A stretch of 64,000 bases of DNA from Thermoleophilia bacterium (GTDB lineage: Bacteria > Actinomycetota > Thermoleophilia > Miltoncostaeales > Miltoncostaeaceae): the NCBI GenBank assembly GCA_020848615.1, contig JADLHW010000036.1, positions 1 through 64,000 on the forward strand, given 5' to 3'. Of the stretch, positions 8,220 to 16,307 are shown piece after piece; positions within the stretch are counted from its first letter, which is position 1; each line of letters begins with the position of its first letter. The notes below the pieces were generated by a model, which was given only the letters and a program-made list of their open reading frames with translations, did not search any database and was not told the DNA's origin. The translations under genes and the position numbers were made by a program.

Positions 8220-8483
8220 TCAGCCGTCGTGGCTCAGCAGCTGCAGCCGCCGGCGCTCACGCACGGTGTTGATGACCCCGCCGAACACCACCAGCACCAC
8301 GCTGACCAGGATGCCGAGCCAGAAGATGGGCATGTGGCCGGAAAGCCGCTCCTCGGGGCCCAGGTCACGGATGCCCCACCCCATGGTGAACCACACGACG
8401 GTGAGGACCATCACGGTGCCGGCGGCCCGGAACGGCCAGGTGATCGGGAGACGCTCGTTCTCGTCGTGGTGCGAGGACGCCAT
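8220..8483 (-). CDS. Small membrane protein with two predicted transmembrane helices
   Basis: Not recognised. The 87-aa protein has a charged N-terminus (SSHHDENERLP), a first hydrophobic span (about residues 17-36, AAGTVMVLTVVWFTMGWGI), a short periplasm-side loop, a second span (about 50-70, MPIFWLGILVSVVLVVFGGVI), and a basic tail RERRR. The topology, with a positive tail, predicts both ends inside. AAAGGA lies 5 nt before the ATG and supports the start. It could be a small subunit or partner of an unknown membrane complex. Confidence 0.65.
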   Translation of the reverse strand: MASSHHDENERLPITWPFRAAGTVMVLTVVWFTMGWGIRDLGPEERLSGHMPIFWLGILVSVVLVVFGGVINTVRERRRLQLLSHDG

Positions 8484-8609
8484 TCAGGTCCTTTCGTACG
8501 GTCGGTCTGCGGCGGACGGTACCACGGGGCTCCGATGGAACTCGCCACCCACCGTGGCCATCCGGGCCACGCGGTGACGCCCGCCCCCTGCGTTGCGGGA
8601 CGGAGCGCC

Positions 8610-9269
8610 CTAACCGGGGGGACGCACCCGCCCGGCGATGCGCCGTTCGCGGGCGACCACGGCGAACTCCTCGCCCGGCACCGACCGGTACAGCCGCGCC
8701 GGGCGCCCCGGACCGCTGCGGCGCTCCATGCCGGCCTCCTCCACCACACCGGCGCCCAGCACGTCGCGGCGGAAGTTCCGCGTGTCCAGGCGCGCGCCCA
8801 GCACCGCCTCATAGACGGCCTGCAGGTCGCCCAGCGTGAACGTCTCGGGGAGCACCTGCACCGCCACGGGGGCGTAGGCCGTCTTCGCGCGCAGCCTGCC
8901 GCGGCCGTACTCCAGGGCCTCGGCGTGCTCGGCCGGCAGCGCGGGCAGGTCGTCCAGCGGGAACCACCGCACCTCCACCACCTCGCTGCCGGGTTCCAGG
9001 GCGTGCCGGCCGGCGTCGATGAGGGCCAGGTAGGCCACCGCCACGCGACGCGCCCCGTCGCGGTCGAAGCTGTACAGCTGCTCCAGGCCGATGCCGGTGA
9101 TGCCGGTCTGGCGTGCCAGGACCGCGGCCGCGGCCTCCTGCAGCGGCACCTCCGGCGCGGGGGTGCCGGCGGGCAGGGACCACTGGTTGCCGCTGCGGCG
9201 CACCAGGAGCGCTTCGAGGGCCCCCTCGAGCACGGTCATGACGACGAGCTCGACCCCGACGGGTTTCAC
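8610..9269 (-). CDS. NrtR-like Nudix-fold transcriptional regulator
   Basis: Seen: an N-terminal Nudix-like domain (about 1-130) joined to a C-terminal winged-helix (about 140-215) with FTLGDLQAVYEAVLG and RNFRRDVLG, the layout of NrtR-type regulators of NAD or sugar metabolism. The Nudix box is degenerate: the expected REUxEE glutamates are replaced in PLQEAAAAVLARQTGI. The domain therefore probably binds a nucleotide-sugar or ADP-ribose ligand rather than hydrolysing it. The GTG at 9269 overlaps the upstream stop by GTGA, so it is co-translated with the metallo-beta-lactamase-fold gene. The track start at 9356 is inside that gene. Target genes are unknown. Confidence 0.75.
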   Translation of the reverse strand: MKPVGVELVVMTVLEGALEALLVRRSGNQWSLPAGTPAPEVPLQEAAAAVLARQTGITGIGLEQLYSFDRDGARRVAVAYLALIDAGRHALEPGSEVVEVRWFPLDDLPALPAEHAEALEYGRGRLRAKTAYAPVAVQVLPETFTLGDLQAVYEAVLGARLDTRNFRRDVLGAGVVEEAGMERRSGPGRPARLYRSVPGEEFAVVARERRIAGRVRPPG

Positions 9270-10189
9270 GCCGCGTCCGGGGGCGGGGCGGACGCCGACT
9301 CCGCCCACCGCGCCAGGCCGTCGAAGTTGTTCTGGTACCAGGCCAGCCGCCGCCACTCCTCGGCGGACTCCGGGCTGCCCACGGCGCGCTCCAGCGGCAG
9401 GGACCGCTCGATCTCACGCTCGATGGCGTCCCGCCCGCCGCCGGCCAGCCAGCCCCGCAGGGCGGCCTCCCCCATCACCGCCAGCTGCTCGTCGGCGACG
9501 GCGATCGCCGCCTGGGGGTCGCCCACCGGGCCGAAGTGCGATGCGGACACCACCGTGGGCGACCAGTCGCGGATGCGGGCGAGGCTCGCACGCCCGGCGG
9601 GGATGTCGACATCCGCCGGCGGGACCGTGGGGTACAGCCCGCCGCCCGCCAGGTGGGCGCCGACCGCGTCCCCGGCGATGACCGTCCCCGTGGCCGGGTC
9701 CAGCACCGACATGTGGTGCCGCGCGTGGCCCGGCGTGGCGATCATCTCCAGGGCCCGGCCGCCGCCCAGGTCCACGCGGAACCCGTCGGGCGCCGCGACC
9801 ACCCGGGCCTCCGGCACCGGCGACATGCCGCCGTACATGGGGGCGTGCTCGGCGTAGACCACGTGGGAGGCCGACACCAGCCGGGCCGGGTCGACCATGT
9901 GCCGCACCCCGCGCTCGTGCACCACGACCGTCGCCCCCGGGAAGGCCGCCGCCAGCTCGCCGGCGCCGCCGCAGTGGTCCAGGTGGATGTGGGTGAGCAC
10001 GATCCACGCCAGGTCGTCCGGTCCCAGGCCGGCGCCGCGCAGCGCCGTGACCACGTGCTCCGCGGAGGTCTGCGGTCCCGGATCGACGAACGCGGGCCGG
10101 TCACCGGTCACCAGGTAGCCGGTGGTACGGCCCGGGACGCCCCCCAGGAGGGTGTCGATGAGGGTGATGCCGTCGGCGATCTCGGTCAT
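9266..10189 (-). CDS. Metallo-beta-lactamase-fold hydrolase
   Basis: Seen: the metal-binding THIHLDHCGG motif (about residue 70), the later ATPGHARHHMSV and IAGDAVGAH ligand segments, and ASHFGP near the C-terminus: the HxHxDH glyoxalase II-like pattern for two zinc or iron ions. The substrate is unknown; thioesters and lactones are typical for relatives. The ATG at 10189 (MTEIADGITL) is preferred over an in-frame ATG 18 nt upstream (MRHSGC), which lacks family similarity. Divergent from rpiA. Its stop overlaps the NrtR-like gene, which may regulate it. Length 307 aa. Confidence 0.8.
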   Translation of the reverse strand: MTEIADGITLIDTLLGGVPGRTTGYLVTGDRPAFVDPGPQTSAEHVVTALRGAGLGPDDLAWIVLTHIHLDHCGGAGELAAAFPGATVVVHERGVRHMVDPARLVSASHVVYAEHAPMYGGMSPVPEARVVAAPDGFRVDLGGGRALEMIATPGHARHHMSVLDPATGTVIAGDAVGAHLAGGGLYPTVPPADVDIPAGRASLARIRDWSPTVVSASHFGPVGDPQAAIAVADEQLAVMGEAALRGWLAGGGRDAIEREIERSLPLERAVGSPESAEEWRRLAWYQNNFDGLARWAESASAPPPDAA

Positions 10190-10206
10190 GCACCCGGAGT
10201 GTCGCA

Positions 10207-10212
10207 TAGCCT
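10207..10212 (+). promoter_or_regulatory. -10 box of rpiA (leaderless type)
   Basis: TAGCCT with its 3' end 7 nt before the GTG of rpiA; same hexamer and spacing as thrC. Confidence 0.6.
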
Positions 10213-10219
10213 TTGGGGC

Positions 10220-10897
10220 GTGAGCGACGAGACAGCACGCGCGCGGGCGTGGGAGGCGGCCGGCCGCGCCGCGGCCTCCCTGGTGCGGGACGGCGACCGG
10301 GTGGGCCTCGGCACGGGCCGCGCGGCGGCCGCCGGCATCAGGGCCCTGGGGGAGCGCGTGCGGGAGGGCCTGCGGTGCACCGGCGTGCCCACATCGCCCG
10401 CCAGCGCGGAGCTGGCCGCATCGCTGGGCATCCCCCTGGACCGCATGCGCGGGCCCCTGGCCATCGCCTTCGACGGCGCCGACATCGTCACCCCCGCGGG
10501 GCTCGCGGTGAAGGGCGCGGGCGGCGCGATGGTGCGTGAGCGCATCGTCGGCGCCGCCGCCGGCCGGTTCCTGGTGCTCATCGACGACCCGAAGGTGGGC
10601 GACACCCTCGACCCGTGGGGCGTCCTGCCCCTGGCGGTCATCCCGTTCGCCGCCGACCACGTGATGGACGCCCTGGCGCACCTGTCCCCCACGCGCCGGC
10701 CCGGCCGGTCCGACGACGCGCTGGTGCTGGTGGACATACGGCCGCCGGCGGGCGCCGACTGGGAGGCCCTGGACCGCGAGGCGCGGGCCATCGGCGGCGT
10801 GGTCGACACCGGCCTGTTCCGGCTCGTGCCCGGCGACGTCCTGGTGGGCCGCCCGGATGGCACGGTCACGAGCGTCGACGGGGTGAACGCCGCGTGA
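10220..10897 (+). CDS. rpiA: Ribose-5-phosphate isomerase A
   Basis: Interconverts ribose-5-phosphate and ribulose-5-phosphate in the pentose phosphate pathway. Seen: the GLGTGRAAA phosphate loop (about residue 30), the IAFDGADIVTPAGLAVKGAGGAMVRE segment that holds the catalytic Asp/Lys/Glu region of RpiA, and VLIDDPKVGDTL. It is somewhat divergent from enterobacterial RpiA but 225 aa is normal length. The real start is the GTG at 10220, 7 nt after TAGCCT; the track start far upstream is an artefact. The stop overlaps murT by GTGA, so sugar metabolism and cell-wall genes share one transcript here. Confidence 0.85.
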   Translation: MSDETARARAWEAAGRAAASLVRDGDRVGLGTGRAAAAGIRALGERVREGLRCTGVPTSPASAELAASLGIPLDRMRGPLAIAFDGADIVTPAGLAVKGAGGAMVRERIVGAAAGRFLVLIDDPKVGDTLDPWGVLPLAVIPFAADHVMDALAHLSPTRRPGRSDDALVLVDIRPPAGADWEALDREARAIGGVVDTGLFRLVPGDVLVGRPDGTVTSVDGVNAA

Positions 10898-12273
10898 CGC
10901 GGACCGCCTCGCTGGCGATCGCGCGCACTGTGGGTCGACTCTCCCGCCGCCTGGGCCGCGGCGGGGGCACGAGCGCCCCCGGGAAGGTGCTGCTGCGCAT
11001 GCGGCCGGGCGCGATCGAGGAGCTCGCGGCGGGACTGCCCATGGGGAGCCTGGTGATCTCGGCGACCAACGGGAAGACCACCACCGCCCGCCTGGTGGCC
11101 GCCTGCATGGGCGCGGAGGGGTGGCGGGTGCTGGGCAACCCCGCCGGCGCGAACCTGCTGTCCGGGGTGGCGACGGCCCTGCTGGACGGCAGCGCCCGCC
11201 GTCCGCGGCCCCAGGTGGGCCTGTTCGAGGTGGACGAGTTCGCGCTGCCCGAGGTGGCGCGCCGCCTGCGGCCCCGCGTGCTGGTGCTCATGAACCTGTT
11301 CCGCGACCAGCTGGACCGGTACGGCGAGCTGGAGGCGATCGCCGACGCGTGGGCGGCGATGGTGCGGGACCTGCCGGGCGACACCGTCCTGGTGCTGAAC
11401 GCCGACGACCCCGCCGTCGCCGAGCTGGGCCACGGGACCACCCGACGCGTCGTGTACTTCGGCATCGACGACCCCTCCGCGGCGCTGCCGGAGCTGCCGC
11501 ACGCGGCGGACTCCACGCGCTGCCGCCACTGCGCCGCGCCGCTCGCGTACGACCGCGTGGTGCTGGGCCACATGGGCGACTGGCACTGCACGGCGTGCGA
11601 CCGCCGCCGCCCCGCGCCGGATGTCCGCGCCACCCGCGTCACGCTGGACGGCACCACCGGCCTGGACCTGGAGATCGCGACGCCGGACGGCCCGGTTTCC
11701 GCGCCTGTCGCCGTGCCCGGCATGCACAACGCCTACAACGCCACCGCCGCCGCGGCCGCCGCGATCGCCCTGGGCATCGCCCCGTCGCGCATCGGCCCCG
11801 CGCTGGCCTCGGCCGACGCAGCGTTCGGCCGCGCCGAGCGCGTGCGCGTGGACGGCCGCGAGGCGGTGCTGCTGCTGGCCAAGAACCCCGCCGGCGCGAA
11901 CGTGACCGTCCAGACCGTGCTGCTCGATCCGGATCCGCTGCACCTGCTGGTGGCCCTGAACGACCGCACCGCCGACGGCCACGACGTGAGCTGGATCTGG
12001 GACGTCGACTACGAGCCGCTGCTGCCCCGCCTGGAGCGCCTCACCGTGACCGGCGACCGGGCGTACGACATGGCGCTGCGGTTCGTCTACGCGGGCCTGG
12101 ACCGCGAGCGGGTGACGGTGCTGGAACGCCCGGAGGCCGCCCTGGACGCGGCCCTGGCGGCCCTCCCGGACGGCCGCACCCTGTACGTCCTTCCCACCTA
12201 CACGGCGATGCTCGGGCTGCGCGAGGTCCTGGTGCGCCGAGGCGCCGCGGAGGCGTTCTGGCATGACTCCTGA
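10894..12273 (+). CDS. murT: Lipid II isoglutaminyl synthase, Mur-ligase subunit MurT
   Basis: With GatD, amidates the alpha-carboxyl of D-glutamate in lipid II. Seen: the Mur-ligase ATP loop SATNGKTTTARL (about residue 55), the central domain with LFEVDEFALPE and NLFRDQLDRYGE, and the Cys4 zinc-ribbon insertion typical of MurT (TRCRHC ... HCTACD, about 208-235). The C-terminal DUF1727 region follows. 459 aa is normal. The GTG overlaps the rpiA stop (GTGA). Unusually, a methyltransferase gene overlaps the 3' end by 11 bp and separates murT from gatD. Confidence 0.92.
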   Translation: MTRTASLAIARTVGRLSRRLGRGGGTSAPGKVLLRMRPGAIEELAAGLPMGSLVISATNGKTTTARLVAACMGAEGWRVLGNPAGANLLSGVATALLDGSARRPRPQVGLFEVDEFALPEVARRLRPRVLVLMNLFRDQLDRYGELEAIADAWAAMVRDLPGDTVLVLNADDPAVAELGHGTTRRVVYFGIDDPSAALPELPHAADSTRCRHCAAPLAYDRVVLGHMGDWHCTACDRRRPAPDVRATRVTLDGTTGLDLEIATPDGPVSAPVAVPGMHNAYNATAAAAAAIALGIAPSRIGPALASADAAFGRAERVRVDGREAVLLLAKNPAGANVTVQTVLLDPDPLHLLVALNDRTADGHDVSWIWDVDYEPLLPRLERLTVTGDRAYDMALRFVYAGLDRERVTVLERPEAALDAALAALPDGRTLYVLPTYTAMLGLREVLVRRGAAEAFWHDS

Positions 12274-13033
12274 CCGTGACGAGGCCGCGCGCTTCCTCAT
12301 CGAGCACGCGCACTTCGACGAGGACCTGCCGCTGTGGCGGGCCGTCGCCCGCGAGCGCGGCGGCGCCGTGCTGGACCTGGGGTGCGCCGCGGGCCGCGTG
12401 ACGCTGCCGCTGCTGGAGGACGGCCACGAGGTGTGGGCCGTGGACTCCGACCCGGCGATGCTCAGCGAGGTCGCCCACGCGGCGGCCGCCATGGGCGCCC
12501 GGGCGGAGCAGAAGCTGTGCACCGTCCTCGCCGACATGACCGACTTCACCCTGGGGACCGGCGTGCGCCTCGCGATCGCCGCGATGAACACCCTGCAGGT
12601 GCTGCTGGAGCCCGCCGACCAGCTGGCCTGCCTGGAATGCGTGAAGGACCACCTGGACCCCGGCGGGGAGTTCTGGTTCGACGTGGCCCTCCCCGACCTG
12701 GCCGAGGTCGCCGGATCCCTGGGGCTCGTGCGCGCCGAGGGGCACCACCGCGACGACGCCGGGGGCCGCACGCTGTGGCACTCCGCATGGTTCCAGGACC
12801 TCGACACGGTCACCGGCACCGCGGCCTTCACCCACCGCGTGGAGGAGGTCGCCGACGACGGCACCGTGCGCCAGTGGCACCGCGAGCACGTCGTGCACCT
12901 GTACACCGCCCCGGAGCTCACCCACCTGCTGGCCCGGGCGGGCCTGAAGGTGCTGCAGACGTTCGGGGACTTCGCCGGCTCGGAGCTGGAGCCCGGCGCG
13001 GAGCGCCAGGTCTACCGCTGCGGGGTGGCGTAG
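12263..13033 (+). CDS. SAM-dependent methyltransferase between murT and gatD
   Basis: Seen: a class I methyltransferase with motif I VLDLGCAAGRVTLPLL (about residues 35-50), the acidic motif II end VWAVDSD, and motif IV-like IAAMNTLQVLLEP, then LDPGGEFWFDVALPD. It resembles small-molecule/ubiquinone-type methyltransferases; the substrate cannot be read. It starts inside murT (11-bp overlap) and its TAG directly abuts the gatD ATG, so all three are almost certainly co-translated. Context suggests a wall precursor or an associated metabolite, but this is inference. Length 256 aa. No signal peptide or membrane segment is seen. Confidence 0.8.
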   Translation: MTPDRDEAARFLIEHAHFDEDLPLWRAVARERGGAVLDLGCAAGRVTLPLLEDGHEVWAVDSDPAMLSEVAHAAAAMGARAEQKLCTVLADMTDFTLGTGVRLAIAAMNTLQVLLEPADQLACLECVKDHLDPGGEFWFDVALPDLAEVAGSLGLVRAEGHHRDDAGGRTLWHSAWFQDLDTVTGTAAFTHRVEEVADDGTVRQWHREHVVHLYTAPELTHLLARAGLKVLQTFGDFAGSELEPGAERQVYRCGVA

Positions 13034-13774
13034 ATGGCCGTCCTGCGCGTGTGCCACCTCTACCCCGGCGAGCTGAACATCTACGCCGACCGCGGCAACA
13101 TCGCGGTGCTGCGGCGCCGCCTGGAGTGGCGCGGCCACACCCTCGCCGTGACCGAGGCGGGCATCGGCGACCCCATCCCCGCGGACCACGACCTGTACTA
13201 CCTCGGCGGCGGCCAGGACCGCGACCAGCTGGTGGTGGCCCGGGACCTGCCGGCCACCAAGGCGGACGCCCTGCGATCCGCGATGGCGGACGGCGCCGTG
13301 CTGCTGGCGGTATGCGGCGGGTTCCAGCTCGCCGGACACGGCTACACCGCCGTCGACGGCTCCCGCATGCCGGGCATCGGCGTGCTGGACGCCGACACCG
13401 TCGCCGGCCCCACGCGGCTCATCGGGGACCTGGTGATCGAGGCCGAGCTGGAGGGTGAGCGCCGCCGCGTGGTGGGGTTTGAGAACCACGCCGGACGCAC
13501 GACCCTGGGCCCCGGCAGCGTGCCGCTGGGCCGGGTGGTGAGCGGCCATGGCAACAACGGCACGGACGGCGGCGAGGGCGCGGTGACCGGACGGGCGATC
13601 GGGACGTACCTGCACGGGCCGCTGCTGCCGAAGAACCCGTGGCTCGCGGACACCGTCATCCGCTGGGGCCTCGAGCACGCGGGAGGGGCGGCCGTGACGC
13701 TCGACCCGCTGCCCGACGACCTGGAGGAGTCCGCGCACGCCGCGGCCGCCGCCCGCGCGGGGGTGCGCCGGTGA
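13034..13774 (+). CDS. gatD: Lipid II isoglutaminyl synthase, glutamine amidotransferase subunit GatD
   Basis: Supplies ammonia from glutamine to MurT. Seen: a CobB/CobQ-type class I glutamine amidotransferase with the nucleophile elbow LLAVCGGFQLAG (catalytic Cys about residue 95), GFENHAGRT, and the catalytic His in GTYLHGPLLPKNP (about 195). These match GatD signatures, including the LYPGELNIYADRGN N-terminus. 246 aa is normal. The ATG follows the methyltransferase TAG with no gap. The stop overlaps the downstream aminotransferase by GTGA. Confidence 0.93.
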   Translation: MAVLRVCHLYPGELNIYADRGNIAVLRRRLEWRGHTLAVTEAGIGDPIPADHDLYYLGGGQDRDQLVVARDLPATKADALRSAMADGAVLLAVCGGFQLAGHGYTAVDGSRMPGIGVLDADTVAGPTRLIGDLVIEAELEGERRRVVGFENHAGRTTLGPGSVPLGRVVSGHGNNGTDGGEGAVTGRAIGTYLHGPLLPKNPWLADTVIRWGLEHAGGAAVTLDPLPDDLEESAHAAAAARAGVRR

Positions 13775-14943
13775 GCGGGTCGGTGTGGGTGCAGGCGCGC
13801 CGCAGCGACCGGATGAACCCCTCCATCATCCGGGAGATCCTCAAGCTCACCGAGCAGCCCGGCGTGCTGAGCCTGGCGGGCGGGCTGCCGTCGCCCGACA
13901 GCTTCCCGGTGGAGGCCATGCGCGCGGCGTCCGAGCGCGTCCTCGCCGACACCCCGCTGGAGGCGCTCCAGTACGCCGCCAGCGAGGGCTTCACGCCGCT
14001 GCGCGAGTGGATCGCCGCGCGTCGCACCGCGGCCGGCCACCCCGTTGACGCCGAGGACGTGCTCATCACCAGCGGATCCCAGCAGGGACTCGACCTGGTC
14101 GCCCAGGTGCTCATCGACACCGGCACGCGCGTGGGCGTCGAGACCCCCACCTACCTGGGGGCGCTTCAGGCCTTCGCGCCGTTCGAGCCGGAGCTGGTGA
14201 GCCTGGACGGCGACGGCGACGGTCCCGCGCCGGAGGCCTTCGCGGACGCCCGGGCGCGGTTCGCGTACCTGCTGCCGAACTTCCAGAACCCGACGGGGCG
14301 GGAGATGCCCGCCGACCGCCGTGACGCGGTGGTGGCCGCGGCCGCCGCCGCGGGCACCACCATCGTGGAGGACGACCCGTACGGGGAGATCTGGTTCGAC
14401 GAGGCCCCGCCCGCGTCGCTGGCGTCCCGGTGGCCCGAGGGCGTCCTGTACCTGGGGTCCTTCTCGAAGGTGCTGGCCCCCGGCTTCCGGCTGGGCTACC
14501 TCGTGGCGCCGCACGAGCTCCATCCCAAGCTCCTGCAGGCCAAGCAGGCCGCCGACCTGCACACCCCGGGCTTCAACCAGCGGGTGGTGTACGAGGTCGT
14601 GAAGGACGGCTTCCTGGATGAGCACGTCCCCACCATCCGCGCCCGGTACCGCGCCCAGCGGGACGCGATGGCCGCCGCGCTGGAACGGCACCTGCCGGCC
14701 GGCACCACCTGGCGCGCCCCGCACGGCGGCATGTTCTTCTGGGTGCGCCTGCCGGAGGGGTACGACGCCATGTCACTGCTGCCGCGCGCCGTGGCGGCCG
14801 GGGTGGCGTACGTGCCGGGCGCGGCCTTCTACGCCGGCGAGCCGGACCCGCGGACCCTGCGGCTGTCGTTCGTGACGCTGTCCGAGCGGGACATCGAGGC
14901 CGGCGTGGACCGGCTGGGCCGGGTCGTCGCCGACGGCGGCTGA
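13771..14943 (+). CDS. PLP-dependent aminotransferase (2-aminoadipate/LysN-like, MocR-type fold I)
   Basis: Seen: fold-type I aminotransferase with MNPSIIREILKLTEQPGVLSLAGGLPSPDSFP at the N-terminus, ITSGSQQGLDLVAQVLIDTG, LPNFQNPTG, EDDPYGEIWFD, and the PLP lysine in YLGSFSKVLAPGFRLGY (about residue 235). The pattern is that of multi-substrate enzymes such as LysN/KAT II that act on aromatic amino acids, 2-aminoadipate or branched-chain acids. There is no DNA-binding domain, so it is an enzyme and not a MocR regulator. GTGA overlap with gatD makes it the last gene of the rpiA-murT operon. The physiological substrate is unknown. 390 aa. Confidence 0.82.
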   Translation: MSGSVWVQARRSDRMNPSIIREILKLTEQPGVLSLAGGLPSPDSFPVEAMRAASERVLADTPLEALQYAASEGFTPLREWIAARRTAAGHPVDAEDVLITSGSQQGLDLVAQVLIDTGTRVGVETPTYLGALQAFAPFEPELVSLDGDGDGPAPEAFADARARFAYLLPNFQNPTGREMPADRRDAVVAAAAAAGTTIVEDDPYGEIWFDEAPPASLASRWPEGVLYLGSFSKVLAPGFRLGYLVAPHELHPKLLQAKQAADLHTPGFNQRVVYEVVKDGFLDEHVPTIRARYRAQRDAMAAALERHLPAGTTWRAPHGGMFFWVRLPEGYDAMSLLPRAVAAGVAYVPGAAFYAGEPDPRTLRLSFVTLSERDIEAGVDRLGRVVADGG

Positions 14944-14953
14944 CGAGACGCCC

Positions 14954-16231
14954 TCATCGCCGGCCCACCCCACGCAGGTTCGCGGTGAGCCACGCGGCGC
15001 GCACCCGGATCCACCGCGCCAGGGTCGCGGTCTGCGCGCGGTGGGCCCGCAGGAGGGCGACGTCGGATGCGGCCGGTGACACCCCGACGGGCCAGCGGCG
15101 CTGGTTCCGGATCGCCGGCTGCCCCAGGGCACGGGCGTCCCGGCGGATCGCGGCGACCATCCGCGCCGGCAGCCGGGACCGTCGGAGCGAGGTCCACCGC
15201 TGCACGAGCCCGCGCACGAACGCCGGATCCCGGTAGAGCCGCGACGCCCAGCGGCGGTCGCACAGGGAGCATCCGCGGGGCCGCAGCAGGGACGGCGGGT
15301 TCCCCATCGACAGGTCGAAGTCCCACAGCGGCCCCATCGCCAGGCGGTCGTCGCGCCCCACGTGCAGGAACGTGCTCGCGGAGAACGCGTCATGGTTGTT
15401 CATGAGCTCGTACAGGAGCACGTAGTCGGTCATCGACCGCTCGTTCATGTGGGCGCGCCACCCGTTGACCGGGTGCCGGAACGCCGGGCCGTACAGGGCG
15501 CGCTCGAACCGCTCGACCCGTCCGGAGATCGCCGCGGCCTCCGCGTCGGTCATGTCGTCGCGGTCGGGCGTGTCGAAGATCACCGGCGTGCCGGTCACGG
15601 GGGCGGTGAAGTACGCATCGCCGGGATCCAGCTTGTCGGGTGAGGTGTACTCCAGCAGCGCACCCGGGCCGTCGGTGGGCACGGTCACCCGCCCCGGGGT
15701 GAGCTCGGGTCGCTCCATGAGCACGTACACGCCCCAGTACCGGCCGTTCAGGACCAGCTCCACGAACCGGGTGCGGGCCGCGTACCGGCCCAACCACCGC
15801 GCGGTGCGGTAGGCGACGACGTTCCGCATGAGCGTCGCGTCGTTGTACGCCGCGTACAGCACCCAGTCGTCGTCGGCCGGCATCCCCAGCAGCGACACGT
15901 CGCGTCCCTCCCCGCGGGCGTCGACGGTCTCCAGGCCGAACTGCTTCTTCGGGAACCGCTGGGACGACTGCCCGCGGATCTCGATCCCGATCCGGCCGTT
16001 GTGGACGCTCGCCCGGTCGCCGGGCCGGTTCACCCCGCCGCGGGGGTCGTGGATGATCCGCATGCGCGCCCCGACCTTGGGGTCGTCGACGATCGGGCCG
16101 TCCGCGTCGACGACGACGATGGGCAGCCGTGTGCGGAGGTCCGGCTGGCCGGCGGCGGGTGCCGCCAGGGCGGTCGCGCCACCGGCGAGGGCGGCGGCGA
16201 GGGCGATGCGGACGCGGGATCGTGGGGTCAT
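14954..16231 (-). CDS. Secreted CotH-like protein kinase
   Basis: Seen: a signal peptide (about residues 1-28) and then the CotH pattern: GIEIRGQSSQRFPKKQFGLE (nucleotide-binding Lys), LLGMPADDDWVLYAAYNDATLMRN, GVYVLMERPE, and the metal-binding WDFDLSMGN near residue 310. CotH kinases phosphorylate spore-coat or surface proteins in Bacillus and other hosts; the target here is unknown and no spore genes are visible nearby. I prefer the ATG at 16231; a GTG at 16264 in the same frame would add 11 residues before the signal peptide. The short gap to dut contains a 22-bp palindrome. Length about 425 aa. Confidence 0.8.
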   Translation of the reverse strand: MTPRSRVRIALAAALAGGATALAAPAAGQPDLRTRLPIVVVDADGPIVDDPKVGARMRIIHDPRGGVNRPGDRASVHNGRIGIEIRGQSSQRFPKKQFGLETVDARGEGRDVSLLGMPADDDWVLYAAYNDATLMRNVVAYRTARWLGRYAARTRFVELVLNGRYWGVYVLMERPELTPGRVTVPTDGPGALLEYTSPDKLDPGDAYFTAPVTGTPVIFDTPDRDDMTDAEAAAISGRVERFERALYGPAFRHPVNGWRAHMNERSMTDYVLLYELMNNHDAFSASTFLHVGRDDRLAMGPLWDFDLSMGNPPSLLRPRGCSLCDRRWASRLYRDPAFVRGLVQRWTSLRRSRLPARMVAAIRRDARALGQPAIRNQRRWPVGVSPAASDVALLRAHRAQTATLARWIRVRAAWLTANLRGVGRR

Positions 16232-16273
16232 GCCCGGCAGGCTCGCCGGGCGCGATGAGGTCACGGTGAGCGT

Positions 16274-16295
16274 CGGATGAGAGGCCTCTCATCCG
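16274..16295. promoter_or_regulatory. 22-bp perfect palindrome between dut and cotH-like gene
   Basis: CGGATGAGAGG followed directly by its reverse complement. It lies in the short gap after the dut stop and before the cotH-like start, both on the minus strand. It could be an operator for a dimeric regulator, or a hairpin with a GGCC loop ending dut transcription. No T-tract follows. Confidence 0.5.
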
Positions 16296-16307
16296 GCGTG
16301 ACGTGCG

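Noticed and set aside
10186-12921. 911-aa minus-strand ORF
   Set aside because: Antisense to rpiA, murT and the methyltransferase, all of which have clear motifs on the plus strand.
13771-14943. MocR-type transcription factor
   Set aside because: The aminotransferase-like protein lacks the N-terminal GntR winged helix, so it is an enzyme only.
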